Assembly: GCF_900166625.1 (NCBI RefSeq)
Contig: NZ_LT800499.1
Coordinates: 3,793,213-3,857,212, forward strand
From: Halobacillus massiliensis
GTDB lineage: Bacteria > Bacillota > Bacilli > Bacillales > Halobacillaceae
Reading direction: 5' to 3'
DNA: 64,000 bases
The translations under genes were made by a program, and so were the position numbers. Positions 9,266 through 18,090 of the stretch are shown piece by piece. How positions within the stretch are numbered: the first letter of the stretch is position 1; each line of letters begins with the position of its first letter. The notes below the pieces were generated by a model. It made no database searches, was not told the origin of the DNA, and saw only the letters and a program-made list of their open reading frames with translations.

Positions 9266-9328
9266 CTAAATGACAGTTAAAGGAAAATAGACAATGAGTA
9301 AAATTTATATCCGGAAGGAGAGGTATTT

Positions 9329-10687
9329 ATGGAAAGTGTGAAAGCAGGAGTACAGTCTCTCATAGAAAAAGACAGAGAACACGTGTGGCATCACATGGCT
9401 CAGTATAAGAATGGGAATTCGCCAATGATTGCTTCTGAAGCAAAAGGTTCGTGGGTAATTGATCACGAGGGAAACCGATATTTAGACGGGATGTCCGGAT
9501 TATGGTGTGTAAACGTAGGCTATGGACGTGAAGAACTTGCTGAGGCTGCCTATGAACAAATGAAACAGATGGCTTATGCGCCTCTCACACAAAGTCACGA
9601 GTCTGCTATCCTTCTTGCCGAAAAAATAAATAGCTTGTTGGAAGATGATTATATGATCTTCTATTCCAACAGCGGATCTGATGCAAATGAAGTCGCCTTT
9701 AAGATGGCCCGCCAATTTCACCATCAAAGCGGTCAACCGTCTAAATACAAATTCATATCACGTTATCGCGCCTATCACGGAAACTCCTTTGGTGCCTTAT
9801 CAGCTACAGGGCAGTCACTGAGAAAGTATAAATATGAACCACTTTCTAACGGCTTTATTCACGTCTCTCCTCCTGACAATTATCGAAGACCTTCCGGACA
9901 GTCCGTAGAGGAATATAATTTGCAGCGTGCCCAGGAAATTGAAGACAAAATTATTTGGGAACAAAAAGAGACAATTGCCGGTATTATTATGGAGCCTCTA
10001 ATTACAGGAGGCGGAGTACTGATTCCTCACCCTGTATATGTGAAAAAAGTTGAAGAAATCTGCAAACGCCATGGAGTTCTGCTCATAATTGATGAAGTGA
10101 TCTGCGGGTTTGGCAGAACAGGCAAAATGTTTGGTCATATGCACTTCGATATAAAACCGGATATCATTACAATGGCCAAGGGATTAACAAGCGCTTATCT
10201 TCCTTTATCAGTTACAGCAGTAAGAAAAGATATCTATCAGAAATTTGTTCAGGATGAGAGTAACAGTCATTTCCGCCACCTTAACACATTTGGCGGCAAC
10301 CCGGCTGCCTGTGCCCTCGCTCTTAAAAACATTGAGATTATCGAAGAAGAAAATCTTGTAAGCAGATCGGCTCTATTAGGAGAACGGCTGCAGAAGGAAT
10401 TAGAAGACTTAAAAAGCCATCCTTTCGTCGGGGATATTCGCGGTTTAGGGTTTTTACTTGGAATCGAATTAGTTGAAGATAAAGATACGAAGCAGCCGGC
10501 GAGTGCCGAAAGAGTTGCCAATATTATTAAAGGCTGTAAAGCGAATGGCCTGATTATCAGTAAGAACGGTGACACAGTGGAAGGTTATAATAATATTCTT
10601 ACCCTTAGTCCTCCGCTTTCCAGTACAGACGATGATTTAGAATTTATTGTAGCGGTCATTAAAAAAGTTTTTAAAGAAAATGAATAA
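9329..10687 (+). CDS. Class III PLP aminotransferase (omega-amino acid:pyruvate type)
   Basis: A 452-residue fold-type I aminotransferase. The PLP-binding lysine is Lys284 in TMAKGLTSAY, and the cofactor-ring aspartate is Asp255 in LLIIDEVICGFGRTGKMFG. SNSGSDANEVAFKMAR (about 113-128) binds the phosphate, and RYRAYHGNSFGALSATG follows. The closest families are beta-alanine:pyruvate, taurine:pyruvate and YhxA-like aminotransferases. Twenty-seven bases separate it from a CoA-acylating semialdehyde dehydrogenase, so malonate- or methylmalonate-semialdehyde is the expected product, made from beta-alanine or beta-aminoisobutyrate. Taurine transamination would need a sulfoacetaldehyde-processing gene, which is not present here. 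Confidence 0.8.
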   Translation: MESVKAGVQSLIEKDREHVWHHMAQYKNGNSPMIASEAKGSWVIDHEGNRYLDGMSGLWCVNVGYGREELAEAAYEQMKQMAYAPLTQSHESAILLAEKINSLLEDDYMIFYSNSGSDANEVAFKMARQFHHQSGQPSKYKFISRYRAYHGNSFGALSATGQSLRKYKYEPLSNGFIHVSPPDNYRRPSGQSVEEYNLQRAQEIEDKIIWEQKETIAGIIMEPLITGGGVLIPHPVYVKKVEEICKRHGVLLIIDEVICGFGRTGKMFGHMHFDIKPDIITMAKGLTSAYLPLSVTAVRKDIYQKFVQDESNSHFRHLNTFGGNPAACALALKNIEIIEEENLVSRSALLGERLQKELEDLKSHPFVGDIRGLGFLLGIELVEDKDTKQPASAERVANIIKGCKANGLIISKNGDTVEGYNNILTLSPPLSSTDDDLEFIVAVIKKVFKENE

Positions 10688-10714
10688 GTTGAACACCAAT
10701 CAGGAGGTTTTTAT

Positions 10715-12175
10715 ATGACGAAGACGATTGTTGAAACATTAAAAAACTATGTAGGTGGTCAGTGGATCGAAGCAAAATCTGACAAGACGGAGAAAGTTTA
10801 TAATCCAGCTACAGGCGAAGTGATCGGCCATGTTCCCCTGTCTTCCACTGAAGATGTGGAACATGCAACGGCTGTCGCTGCTGAAGCCTTTCAATCGTGG
10901 AAGAAAGTGCCTGTACCAAAGCGTGCTCGTATTCTATTTAAGTATCAGCAGCTGCTAGTCGAAAATTGGGATGAACTTGCCAAACTCATCACACTTGAGA
11001 ATGGAAAAAGCTTTAAAGAAGCGTATGGAGAAGTTCAACGCGGAATAGAAAATGTCGAGTTTGCAGCAGGCGCTCCCTCACTGATGATGGGACAGCAGCT
11101 GCCATCTATTGCGGAAGGATTAGAGTCTGGTGTCTACCGTTATCCGATTGGAGTAATTGGCGGTATCACTCCCTTTAACTTTCCAATGATGGTTCCCGCC
11201 TGGATGTTTCCAATGGCGATTGTAACAGGAAACACTTTTATCCTTAAACCTTCAGAACGCACGCCGCTGCTCGCTAACCGTCTGGCAGAATTGTTTGAAG
11301 AAGCCGGACTGCCAGCAGGTGTATTCAATATTGTCCATGGCGCTCATGATGTTGTAAATGGACTGCTCGATCATAAAGACATTGCTGCCATTTCGTTTGT
11401 AGGCTCACAGCCTGTTGCAGAATATGTTTATAAACGAGGCACCGAAAGCCTGAAAAGGGTGCAGGCGTTAGCAGGAGCTAAAAACCACTCTATCGTATTA
11501 AAAGATGCAAACATCGACAATGCAGCGATTCAAATCCTGAATGCAGCCTTCGGTTCTGCCGGCGAACGTTGTATGGCAGCTTCCGTCGTCGCAGTAGAAG
11601 ATTCTGTGGCAGACGATTTCATCGAACAATTAGTAAATAAAGCAAATGAAATAAAAATAGGGAACGGCCTTGATGAAGGAGTATTCTTAGGGCCTGTAAT
11701 CCGCGAAAGCCATAAAGAACGGACATTGCAATATATTGAAGCCGGTGAAAGTGAAGGAGCTCAGCTCATTCGTGATGGACGCCAGGATGAAGATGCGAAG
11801 AGAGAAGGTTATTTTGTCGGACCTACGATCTTCGATAACGTAACATCTGAAATGAAAATCTGGCAGGACGAAATCTTTGCCCCTGTCTTGTCGATTGCTA
11901 GAATTAAAAACCTGGAAGAAGCAGTAACGCTTACAAACCAATCTCCCTTTGCTAACGGAGCCTGTATCTTTACGAACGACGGAGGAAGTGTACGACAATT
12001 CCGGGAAACGATTGATGCCGGAATGCTTGGTGTGAACATCGGTGTTCCCGCTCCCATGGCCTTCTTCCCATTCTCCGGATGGAAAGATTCTTTCTACGGT
12101 GATTTACACGCCAATGGAAAAGATGGGCTAGCGTTTTATACACGCCAAAAAGTTGTTACGTCACGCTGGGTATAA
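10715..12175 (+). CDS. mmsA: CoA-acylating methylmalonate-semialdehyde dehydrogenase
   Basis: A 486-residue aldehyde dehydrogenase of the MMSDH subgroup. The catalytic cysteine is Cys286 in [14 protein letters not shown], close to Cys287 of Bacillus IolA. The Rossmann-fold signature [20 protein letters not shown] and the PEPASA-like FKYQQLL and LENGKS blocks are present. The enzyme oxidises malonate or methylmalonate semialdehyde with NAD+ and CoA to acetyl-CoA or propionyl-CoA plus CO2. No inositol genes are nearby, so it is read as part of beta-amino acid catabolism with the upstream aminotransferase. A good AGGAGG site precedes the ATG. Confidence 0.88.
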   Translation: MTKTIVETLKNYVGGQWIEAKSDKTEKVYNPATGEVIGHVPLSSTEDVEHATAVAAEAFQSWKKVPVPKRARILFKYQQLLVENWDELAKLITLENGKSFKEAYGEVQRGIENVEFAAGAPSLMMGQQLPSIAEGLESGVYRYPIGVIGGITPFNFPMMVPAWMFPMAIVTGNTFILKPSERTPLLANRLAELFEEAGLPAGVFNIVHGAHDVVNGLLDHKDIAAISFVGSQPVAEYVYKRGTESLKRVQALAGAKNHSIVLKDANIDNAAIQILNAAFGSAGERCMAASVVAVEDSVADDFIEQLVNKANEIKIGNGLDEGVFLGPVIRESHKERTLQYIEAGESEGAQLIRDGRQDEDAKREGYFVGPTIFDNVTSEMKIWQDEIFAPVLSIARIKNLEEAVTLTNQSPFANGACIFTNDGGSVRQFRETIDAGMLGVNIGVPAPMAFFPFSGWKDSFYGDLHANGKDGLAFYTRQKVVTSRWV

Positions 12176-12185
12176 TAGAAATACT

Positions 12186-12224
12186 AAAAAGAAAGATCAG
12201 CTGGTTCGGCTGATCTTTCTTTTT
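12186..12224. terminator. Bidirectional terminator
   Basis: AAGAAAGATCAGC and GCTGATCTTTCTT form a perfect stem with a 7-base loop; A and T runs flank it on both sides, so it can serve both the mmsA transcript and the opposing adhT transcript. Confidence 0.85.
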
Positions 12225-12266
12225 ATGATAAATAGCGCTTTCATTATCCGTCTTTGAGTTTCACTA

Positions 12267-13280
12267 TTACTCCATTGTCACGACCACTCTTCCATCAATC
12301 TTACCATTTTCCATTCGCTCAAAAATATCATTTATATTTTCAAGGGGTTCTACTGTAATATTTGTTCTTACCTTCCCTTGAGATGCAAAAGCTAATGCTT
12401 CCTGTAAATCTTTTCTTGTACCGACAATAGATCCTCTTACAGTGACACCGTTTAACACTGTATCAAATATTGGAATTGGTAACTCTTCATTCGGAAGCCC
12501 CACTGCAACAACAGTTCCGCCGCGCTTCACAGATTGATAGGCTTGTTCGAAAGGTTTCTTGGCAACCGCTACACTGATTGAAGCTTGAACTCCTCCTAAC
12601 TCATCTTGAATAACTTGAACCGGATCCGTATTCATTCCATTGATCGTTTTATCTGCTCCCAGCCTTTCCGCCAGGGCAAGCTTATCATCATGTATGTCGA
12701 CGGCCACAACGTTAAATCCCATGGCTTTGGCGTATTGAAGGGCTACATGACCAAGCCCGCCTATCCCATAGATAGCCACCCAGTCACCTGGCTTTGCTTC
12801 TGATACTTTTAAAGCCTTATATGTTGTAACACCTGCACAGAAAATAGGGGAAATTTGAGCAAAATCCAGATTTTCTGGAACTTTTACGACATAATCAGAT
12901 GGGGCTTTGCAGTATTCTGCATATCCTCCGTCAACAGAGTAACCTGCGTTTAACTGATAATGACAAAGGGTTTCTCTGCCTGTCAGGCAATACTCACACT
13001 CGCCGCACGCAGAATAGAGCCACGGGACTCCAACCCGATCACCAACTTTGATTGTCTTCACCCCATCTGCCACTTTTTCAACGATTCCAACTCCTTCATG
13101 TCCTGGAATAAGAGGCAGTTTCGGCTTAACCGGCCAATCTCCTGTTGCTGCGTGTAAATCAGTATGGCAAACACCACAAGCCTTAATTTTGACTAGAATT
13201 TCTCCGTATTCCAGTTCAGGAATAGGTACGTCCTTGATCTCCAACTTTTGAGAAAATTCATTAACGACTGCTGCTTTCAT
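12267..13280 (-). CDS. adhT: Zinc-dependent alcohol dehydrogenase (AdhT/AdhP type)
   Basis: A 337-residue medium-chain alcohol dehydrogenase, the same length as Geobacillus stearothermophilus ADH-T and very similar to it over the zinc sites. Catalytic zinc ligands are Cys38 (ACGVCHTD) and His61 (PGHEGVG); the structural zinc is held by Cys92, Cys95, Cys98 and Cys106. [17 protein letters not shown] is the NAD-binding turn. It interconverts primary alcohols and aldehydes. A strong sigma-54-type promoter lies 40-56 bases before the ATG, and the neighbouring operon encodes an NtrC-class regulator, so expression is probably switched on by that system. It is transcribed separately, after the regulator's terminator. 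Confidence 0.9.
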   Translation of the reverse strand: MKAAVVNEFSQKLEIKDVPIPELEYGEILVKIKACGVCHTDLHAATGDWPVKPKLPLIPGHEGVGIVEKVADGVKTIKVGDRVGVPWLYSACGECEYCLTGRETLCHYQLNAGYSVDGGYAEYCKAPSDYVVKVPENLDFAQISPIFCAGVTTYKALKVSEAKPGDWVAIYGIGGLGHVALQYAKAMGFNVVAVDIHDDKLALAERLGADKTINGMNTDPVQVIQDELGGVQASISVAVAKKPFEQAYQSVKRGGTVVAVGLPNEELPIPIFDTVLNGVTVRGSIVGTRKDLQEALAFASQGKVRTNITVEPLENINDIFERMENGKIDGRVVVTME

Positions 13281-13319
13281 TTATAAAACCTCCCTGAAAG
13301 TGTTTTCATTATTCTTAGA

Positions 13320-13336
13320 TGCAATTTTCATGCCAA
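13320..13336 (-). promoter_or_regulatory. Sigma-54 (-24/-12) promoter of adhT
   Basis: On the minus strand TTGGCATGAAAATTGCA matches the sigma-54 consensus (YTGGCACGrNNNTTGCW) with the invariant GG and GC exactly ten bases apart. The predicted transcript start is about 25-30 bases before the adhT ATG. Confidence 0.8.
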
Positions 13337-13374
13337 CTTCAAAACATTTACAGTTCGACAATATCGCCTAATAA

Positions 13375-13444
13375 ATCGGCCGAAAAAATTGACAAAGTGC
13401 CGATTTTTCGGCTGACCAGCCAATATTTTGGCACCATTCGCCAA
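13375..13444. promoter_or_regulatory. Cluster of inverted repeats: probable enhancer sites for the NtrC-class regulator
   Basis: Three overlapping or adjacent dyads are visible: GCCGA-4-TCGGC (13399-13412), GCCAA-4-TTGGC (13419-13432) and TTGGC-7-GCCAA (13428-13444), plus TCGGCCGA at 13375-13382. They lie about 40-120 bp upstream of the sigma-54 promoter, where enhancer-binding proteins normally bind. Confidence 0.6.
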
Positions 13445-13459
13445 CTTAAAACACAAATA

Positions 13460-13487
13460 AACGACATAGCTTTACAGCCATGTCGTT
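13460..13487 (-). terminator. Hairpin after the sigma-54 response regulator
   Basis: AACGACAT and ATGTCGTT form a stem extended by GCT/AGC with a 4-base loop. Only a weak U-rich tail follows on the minus strand. Confidence 0.55.
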
Positions 13488-13516
13488 CTCTTAATTAAAA
13501 TTTATAATTTATTTAT

Positions 13517-14986
13517 CTACCTTCCCGTCTGTTCCTGTATCATCTTATCTTTTTCATTTAAAATGTAACGTAGTTTTCTTTCAGTTATATTTAATCGTCT
13601 CGCTGCATCTTTTCGGTTTCCATCTGAAAGAGATAGTGACTCCTTTACAAAAGCTTTACTCACCTGTTGTTGAAGTTCTTTCAGCTCCATTTCAATCCAA
13701 GTAAAATCCTCATCAGAGAAATTCTTTAAAGAACGGATGATCTTATGATTCCATTCTGATAAATAACTTTCCAGGTCCCTCTCCCTTTTATGCGGCAGCA
13801 CTTGATTTCTTTGCAGAGCGGCCCTATTCTCTATTCCAGAGACAAGTTTCTCAGGCAAATCCTCAGGAGTAATCACTCTCTTTTCTCCTTCATTGAAAGA
13901 GATAAGGTGGAGTATTGTATTTGAAAGCTCCCGTATATTTCCCGGCCAACTATATTTTTTCAGAAAATACATAGCATCTTCCGAAACTTTTAAATGTGAT
14001 TGGAATTTATTCAGGAAATGGTCTACAAATAACGGAATATCATTTACTCTCTCTCTTAATGAAGGGAGTTGCAGTTTAACAACATCCAGGCGGTAAAATA
14101 AATCCTTCCTGAATTTATTTTGAGTAACAGCATCTTTTAAGTGAGTGTGGGAAGCAGCAATGATTCTCGTATTTGTTCTGTGGGATTTTTCTCCTCCGAT
14201 TCTCATATACTCACGTGTTTCCAGCACTCGAAGCAACCTTACCTGCATGGAGGTGGAAGTCTCAGCTATTTCATCCAGCAATAATGTACCCTGACTCGCA
14301 ATTTCAAATATGCCTCTTCTCTTATTGACTGCACCCGTAAAAGCCCCTTTTTCATGGCCGAAAAGCTCACTTTCCAAAAGGGAATGAGACAATGCTCCAC
14401 AGTTAATCCCGATAAATGATTGATCTCTTCTCACACTTGCCTGGTGAATGAAACGTGCTAAAACTTCCTTACCTGTCCCGGTCTCCCCTTCAATTAATAC
14501 ATTTACATTTTTAGAGGCAATTTTATAAGCTATTGCTGCTAAGTGTTCCATTTCTGAGTGTTTTCCTATTAAAAAGCCGATTTCATTTGCAATTCTATGA
14601 ATGATATTACTTGCTACGTCGTTATTATTTAATAATAAGTCATCAATTTGCTTTTCCAATTGATCAATGTCATCAAATGGCTTTTCTATATAATCATCTG
14701 CTCCCAGCTTAATCGCTTCTACGGCTGTTTTTACAGTGCTGTATCCTGTCATAATAATAATTTTACACGCCGGGAATTTACGCCTTATATCCTTTAACAG
14801 ATTCAGTCCACTCGCATCAGGAAGCCTGACATCGATAATGGCTAATCCATAGCTGCCCTGGTTTAATAAATTCTTAGTTTCTTTTCCACTTTCGGCCAAT
14901 ACCACAGGATGACCTTTTTCTGTCAGCAATACTTTAAGAAAGTTACCAACTTCACGCTCATCATCTATGACTAGAATGTTTTCCAT
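13517..14986 (-). CDS. Sigma-54-dependent response regulator (NtrC family)
   Basis: A 489-residue protein with three domains. Residues 1-120 are a receiver with phospho-acceptor Asp52 (AIIDVRLPD) and Lys in YIEKPF. The central AAA+ domain has Walker A (GETGTGKE), the sigma-54 contact loop GAFTGA (in [16 protein letters not shown]), Walker B (TLLLDEIAE) and the NIRELSNTI arginine region. The C-terminus carries a Fis-type helix-turn-helix ([25 protein letters not shown]). It is expected to activate sigma-54 promoters. It is encoded one base after its kinase. The adhT promoter next door is the obvious target, and it may also control its own operon with the iron alcohol dehydrogenase. Confidence 0.9.
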   Translation of the reverse strand: MENILVIDDEREVGNFLKVLLTEKGHPVVLAESGKETKNLLNQGSYGLAIIDVRLPDASGLNLLKDIRRKFPACKIIIMTGYSTVKTAVEAIKLGADDYIEKPFDDIDQLEKQIDDLLLNNNDVASNIIHRIANEIGFLIGKHSEMEHLAAIAYKIASKNVNVLIEGETGTGKEVLARFIHQASVRRDQSFIGINCGALSHSLLESELFGHEKGAFTGAVNKRRGIFEIASQGTLLLDEIAETSTSMQVRLLRVLETREYMRIGGEKSHRTNTRIIAASHTHLKDAVTQNKFRKDLFYRLDVVKLQLPSLRERVNDIPLFVDHFLNKFQSHLKVSEDAMYFLKKYSWPGNIRELSNTILHLISFNEGEKRVITPEDLPEKLVSGIENRAALQRNQVLPHKRERDLESYLSEWNHKIIRSLKNFSDEDFTWIEMELKELQQQVSKAFVKESLSLSDGNRKDAARRLNITERKLRYILNEKDKMIQEQTGR

Positions 14987-14987
14987 A

Positions 14988-16673
14988 TTAGCCCTCCCCT
15001 TCTACGTCATTTACGATTGCCGGTATTTTTAAAAAGAAACAACTGCCTTCGCCTTGTTCACTATGAATTTCCAGACTGCCCCCATGTGTTTTTGCGATCC
15101 CTAAACTAACCGACAGACCTAAGCCTGTTCCTTTAGAAGCAGCTTTTGTCGTAAAAAATGGATAAAAAACATCTGTTTGGTTTGCCTCTGGTATTCCCCT
15201 GCCATTATCACAAACCTTAAGAATGACCCATTCAGTTTCATCAATGATTTGGAAATGAGTTTGAACTTTAATTGTTTTATTTGAGTTCCTACACTCTTCC
15301 AATTCATCTTTCGCATTAATCAGAAGGTTAATGACAATCTGCTCAATTTGCTGTAAATTCCCATCGAATTGCGGCAGATCATTACTCAGCTGAAGTTCCA
15401 GATCAATATTCTGCCGTTCAATTTGATAGCCAATCAAACTAATTACCTGCTCAACAGCTGCATTAATAGAGCACCCTTCAAATAACATGTCATCCTGCCG
15501 TGAAAAAGTAAGCAGATTGCTAATAATCCTCTTACTTCTATTCCCACAGTTACGAATGTCTTCCAACATACGATAAGGCTGCTCTTCTTTATTAAATTTT
15601 CTCATTAAGAGCTGGGAGTTCCCAAGAATAGCTGTTAAAGGACTGTTGAGTTCATGAGCTACTCCAGCTGCCATTTCACCGATCGCTGCCAATTTCGCGG
15701 ATTGCATCAATTGGGACTCCATATGTACTCTTTCTGTTACATCTTTCATATTAAGAATTGCTCCCTGATTTCCTTCTGTTTCTTCTTCGTAAACCGGAAA
15801 GATGGACACATCAAAAATACGGTTGTCTCTTAAAAGAATTTGTTCGTTAACCTGACTTCCTTTGAAAAGACTTTTTACTAATAAACTTTCATTCTCAGTA
15901 TCAGTCAGAGAAAACACTGTTTGTAATGATTGACCATATATTTGATCGTCTGCCGCTTGAAGAAAACGAGATACCGCGGTATTAAATCTTTGAATAAAGC
16001 CTTTTGTGTCGACAACTACCAAAAGATCCTGAACACCATGAAAGGTATCTTCCCATTCTTTTTTGCTTTGAACAACTTCACTGTACAGCCGGGCATTTTG
16101 AATACAAACGGCAAATTGATTGGCCAGCTGCTGGAAAAAGGATTGATCAGCCTGGCTGTATTCAATAATTTCTTTGCTTCCCAGACTAAACACACCAATC
16201 ACCTTTCCATTTGAAACGAGAGGCAGAATGCATTGACTTCGTAGTTGCAGATGACTAAATGTTTCTTCCTCAACATACGAAAGCTTCTCTTTAGGAGGCT
16301 GTGTCCGAAAAATCGCTTTTTGTTGCTTTATTGACTGCCAATAGAGTGATTTATTTTCATGAATTTCACTGCCGATTTTCAAACTGTGCAGATTTAATGG
16401 ATACACGTGCTTTAAAAACAGATGTCCACCTTCAATGAGTGCTAAACCGAGGCGCGTAAAGTTAAAAATTAGATTTAGTTTATTTAAAAGATTTTCAAGC
16501 ATTTCCTCCAATGGCATTTCTACATTAAAATTTTTCATCATATCGTTGATAATTTCTAACTCTGTATTCTTTTTCTTCATTTGAGCAACAGTTTTTTTCA
16601 GCTCTGTGTAATAGCTTTTCTTTGAAGACCTGATTCCTGTTAAAGACTCAATCAGGTCTTGCTTTTGATTCAT
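14988..16673 (-). CDS. Soluble sensor histidine kinase (GAF-PAS-HisKA-HATPase)
   Basis: A 561-residue kinase without membrane helices. A short coiled coil (about 20-45) precedes a GAF domain (about 55-200), then a PAS domain (about 205-315; VVVDTKGFIQRFNTAVSRFL), the HisKA dimer with phospho-acceptor His340 (AAGVAHELNSPLTAIL), and an HATPase domain with N box (INLLINAKDEL), DNGRGIP and GTGLGLSVS. The signal is therefore cytoplasmic, possibly a small molecule or redox cue tied to alcohol or aldehyde metabolism. It lies 14 bases after the iron alcohol dehydrogenase gene and one base before the regulator gene, so the three are probably one operon. Confidence 0.88.
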   Translation of the reverse strand: MNQKQDLIESLTGIRSSKKSYYTELKKTVAQMKKKNTELEIINDMMKNFNVEMPLEEMLENLLNKLNLIFNFTRLGLALIEGGHLFLKHVYPLNLHSLKIGSEIHENKSLYWQSIKQQKAIFRTQPPKEKLSYVEEETFSHLQLRSQCILPLVSNGKVIGVFSLGSKEIIEYSQADQSFFQQLANQFAVCIQNARLYSEVVQSKKEWEDTFHGVQDLLVVVDTKGFIQRFNTAVSRFLQAADDQIYGQSLQTVFSLTDTENESLLVKSLFKGSQVNEQILLRDNRIFDVSIFPVYEEETEGNQGAILNMKDVTERVHMESQLMQSAKLAAIGEMAAGVAHELNSPLTAILGNSQLLMRKFNKEEQPYRMLEDIRNCGNRSKRIISNLLTFSRQDDMLFEGCSINAAVEQVISLIGYQIERQNIDLELQLSNDLPQFDGNLQQIEQIVINLLINAKDELEECRNSNKTIKVQTHFQIIDETEWVILKVCDNGRGIPEANQTDVFYPFFTTKAASKGTGLGLSVSLGIAKTHGGSLEIHSEQGEGSCFFLKIPAIVNDVEGEG

Positions 16674-16687
16674 GCAGACTCCCCTCC

Positions 16688-17836
16688 TTACAATGCCCGG
16701 CGAAATAATTCATCAATATCCTGGACAGTAACATCACGCGGGTTAGTAATCATACAAGCATCTTCCAAGGCAACTTTACTCATAATGGGGATCGCCGCTT
16801 CTTCTAATCCCATTTCAGAGAATCGCTTAGGGGTGCCAATATCCTGAGCCAGCTGTTTCACATGCGAAATTGATTTCCGGCCAGCCTCCATTACCGTCAA
16901 ACCTCTTGTATCTTCTCCCATAACCTCCGCAATATGAGCAAGATGTTTAGGAACGGCTATCAGGTTATATTCCATGACATAAGGCAGTAAGACAGCATTA
17001 ATTTCTCCATGAGCAAGTGGAAACCGTCCGCCTATGGCATGAGCCATTGCATGTACAGCCCCTAAAATAGCATTAGAGAAAGCCAACCCAGCCTGTAAGC
17101 TTGCCATTGCCATAGAGTTTTTAGCCTCTTTATTAGATCTGGAGGCAACAGAGGGGCGTAGATATTCAGATACGAGGGCGATGGCATTTCTTGCCTGAAC
17201 ATCTGTTAACGGCGTAGCAGCCACACTCACATAAGATTCAATCGCATGTGTTAAAGTATCCAGACCCGTGGACGCTGTAAGGGCAGGATCTTTTGTTGAG
17301 AGAGTGACAGGGTCTACGATCGCAATATCGGGAACTAGAGATTTGGATATGATCGTCAGCTTCTTTTTAGCTTTCTGATCGACTATAATAGCAAACTGCG
17401 AAACTTCCGATCCTGAACCCGCTGTAGTAGATACCATAACTAAAGGAGGTAACGGCAGGTGAATTTTGTCGACACCCTCATAATCTTCAATGGCACCGCC
17501 ATTTGTTGCAATAATAGCAATTGATTTTGCCGCATCTAGGGCACTTCCGCCCCCAACTCCTACTACCGCGTCACATTCATTTTCTATATATACTTTTGCC
17601 CCGTGTTCTACCTCAAAGTCCTTCGGGTCAGAAGTAATATTATTAAAGACTGCATACTCAAGATGAACAGCCTTGCAGTTTTGAATAACTTTTTCTTCCC
17701 AGCCCGCATTCCTTACACCTTCATCACTAACAATAAGTACTTTTTTTGCGCCCAGTCTCAAACAGCTTTCCCCCACCTGCTGTATCGCCCCATCACCAAA
17801 TATGATCTCAGGAGTAACAAATTTATTAATATACAT
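16688..17836 (-). CDS. Iron-containing (group III) alcohol dehydrogenase
   Basis: A 382-residue Fe-ADH. The N-terminal half is the dinucleotide-binding domain with the GVGGGSALDAAKSIA turn; metal ligands fall in STGLDTLTHAIESYVS (Asp, His) and VHAMAHAIGGRFPLAHGEINA (His, His). Group III enzymes oxidise methanol, butanol, 1,3-propanediol or lactaldehyde-type substrates with NAD(H). ATG 17836 is preferred over GTG 17839 because GGAGG then lies eight bases away. It is followed closely by the histidine kinase and regulator. Compared with B. subtilis GbsB, which also acts on choline, it is shorter and closer to general alcohol dehydrogenases, so a choline role is not assumed even though betA is upstream. 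Confidence 0.87.
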   Translation of the reverse strand: MYINKFVTPEIIFGDGAIQQVGESCLRLGAKKVLIVSDEGVRNAGWEEKVIQNCKAVHLEYAVFNNITSDPKDFEVEHGAKVYIENECDAVVGVGGGSALDAAKSIAIIATNGGAIEDYEGVDKIHLPLPPLVMVSTTAGSGSEVSQFAIIVDQKAKKKLTIISKSLVPDIAIVDPVTLSTKDPALTASTGLDTLTHAIESYVSVAATPLTDVQARNAIALVSEYLRPSVASRSNKEAKNSMAMASLQAGLAFSNAILGAVHAMAHAIGGRFPLAHGEINAVLLPYVMEYNLIAVPKHLAHIAEVMGEDTRGLTVMEAGRKSISHVKQLAQDIGTPKRFSEMGLEEAAIPIMSKVALEDACMITNPRDVTVQDIDELFRRAL

Positions 17837-17933
17837 CACTTATTCCTCCATTCCTTATTATTAACTTCTCCATATTTGATGTATTTCCTGTCTATAACCC
17901 AAGAAGGCAGTAATTTAGAATAGATGAGTCAAA

Positions 17934-17984
17934 TTAGTATTCAGCCGTTTTATTAGCGAAATACCAGGACTGATAAATTTCCAT
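17934..17984 (-). CDS. Candidate 16-residue leader peptide or micro-protein
   Basis: An ATG at 17984 opens a 16-codon frame (MEIYQSWYFANKTAEY, then TAA) in the leader of the iron alcohol dehydrogenase gene. GAGGAGGG lies eight bases before the ATG, as strong as any ribosome site in the window. It starts after the betA terminator and ends about 100 bases before the dehydrogenase start. Four of 16 residues are aromatic (Y, W, Y, F) and a fifth Tyr ends the peptide. It could be a regulatory leader, a precursor of a modified peptide, or chance. I do not recognise a family. Confidence 0.4.
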   Translation of the reverse strand: MEIYQSWYFANKTAEY

Positions 17985-18044
17985 AAATCTATCCCTCCTC
18001 TACCAATAGATTGCTGCATATCCGCATAGCTAATTCCTCAAAAA

Positions 18045-18079
18045 AGAAGGCACTCTATCAAAATGATAGAGTGCCTTCT
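18045..18079 (-). terminator. Terminator of betA
   Basis: AGAAGGCACTCTATC pairs perfectly with GATAGAGTGCCTTCT around a 5-base loop; the minus-strand RNA then has six U residues. Confidence 0.88.
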
Positions 18080-18090
18080 CATGAAAAACA

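Noticed and set aside
9329-10687. Taurine:pyruvate aminotransferase
   Set aside because: Sequence is compatible, but no sulfoacetaldehyde acetyltransferase or taurine transporter is nearby and the partner dehydrogenase suits semialdehydes.
10715-12175. Assignment of the semialdehyde dehydrogenase to inositol catabolism (iolA)
   Set aside because: No other iol gene is present and the gene is coupled to an omega-aminotransferase.
16688-17836. Assignment of the iron alcohol dehydrogenase as GbsB (choline to betaine aldehyde)
   Set aside because: Length and sequence blocks fit general group III enzymes better; it is grouped with a two-component system and separated from betA by a terminator, and no gbsA is present.
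18000-18043. Second sigma-54 promoter before the iron alcohol dehydrogenase (GG-N10-GC in GAGGAATTAGCTATGC)
   Set aside because: Only the GG/GC spacing fits; the surrounding bases do not match the consensus.
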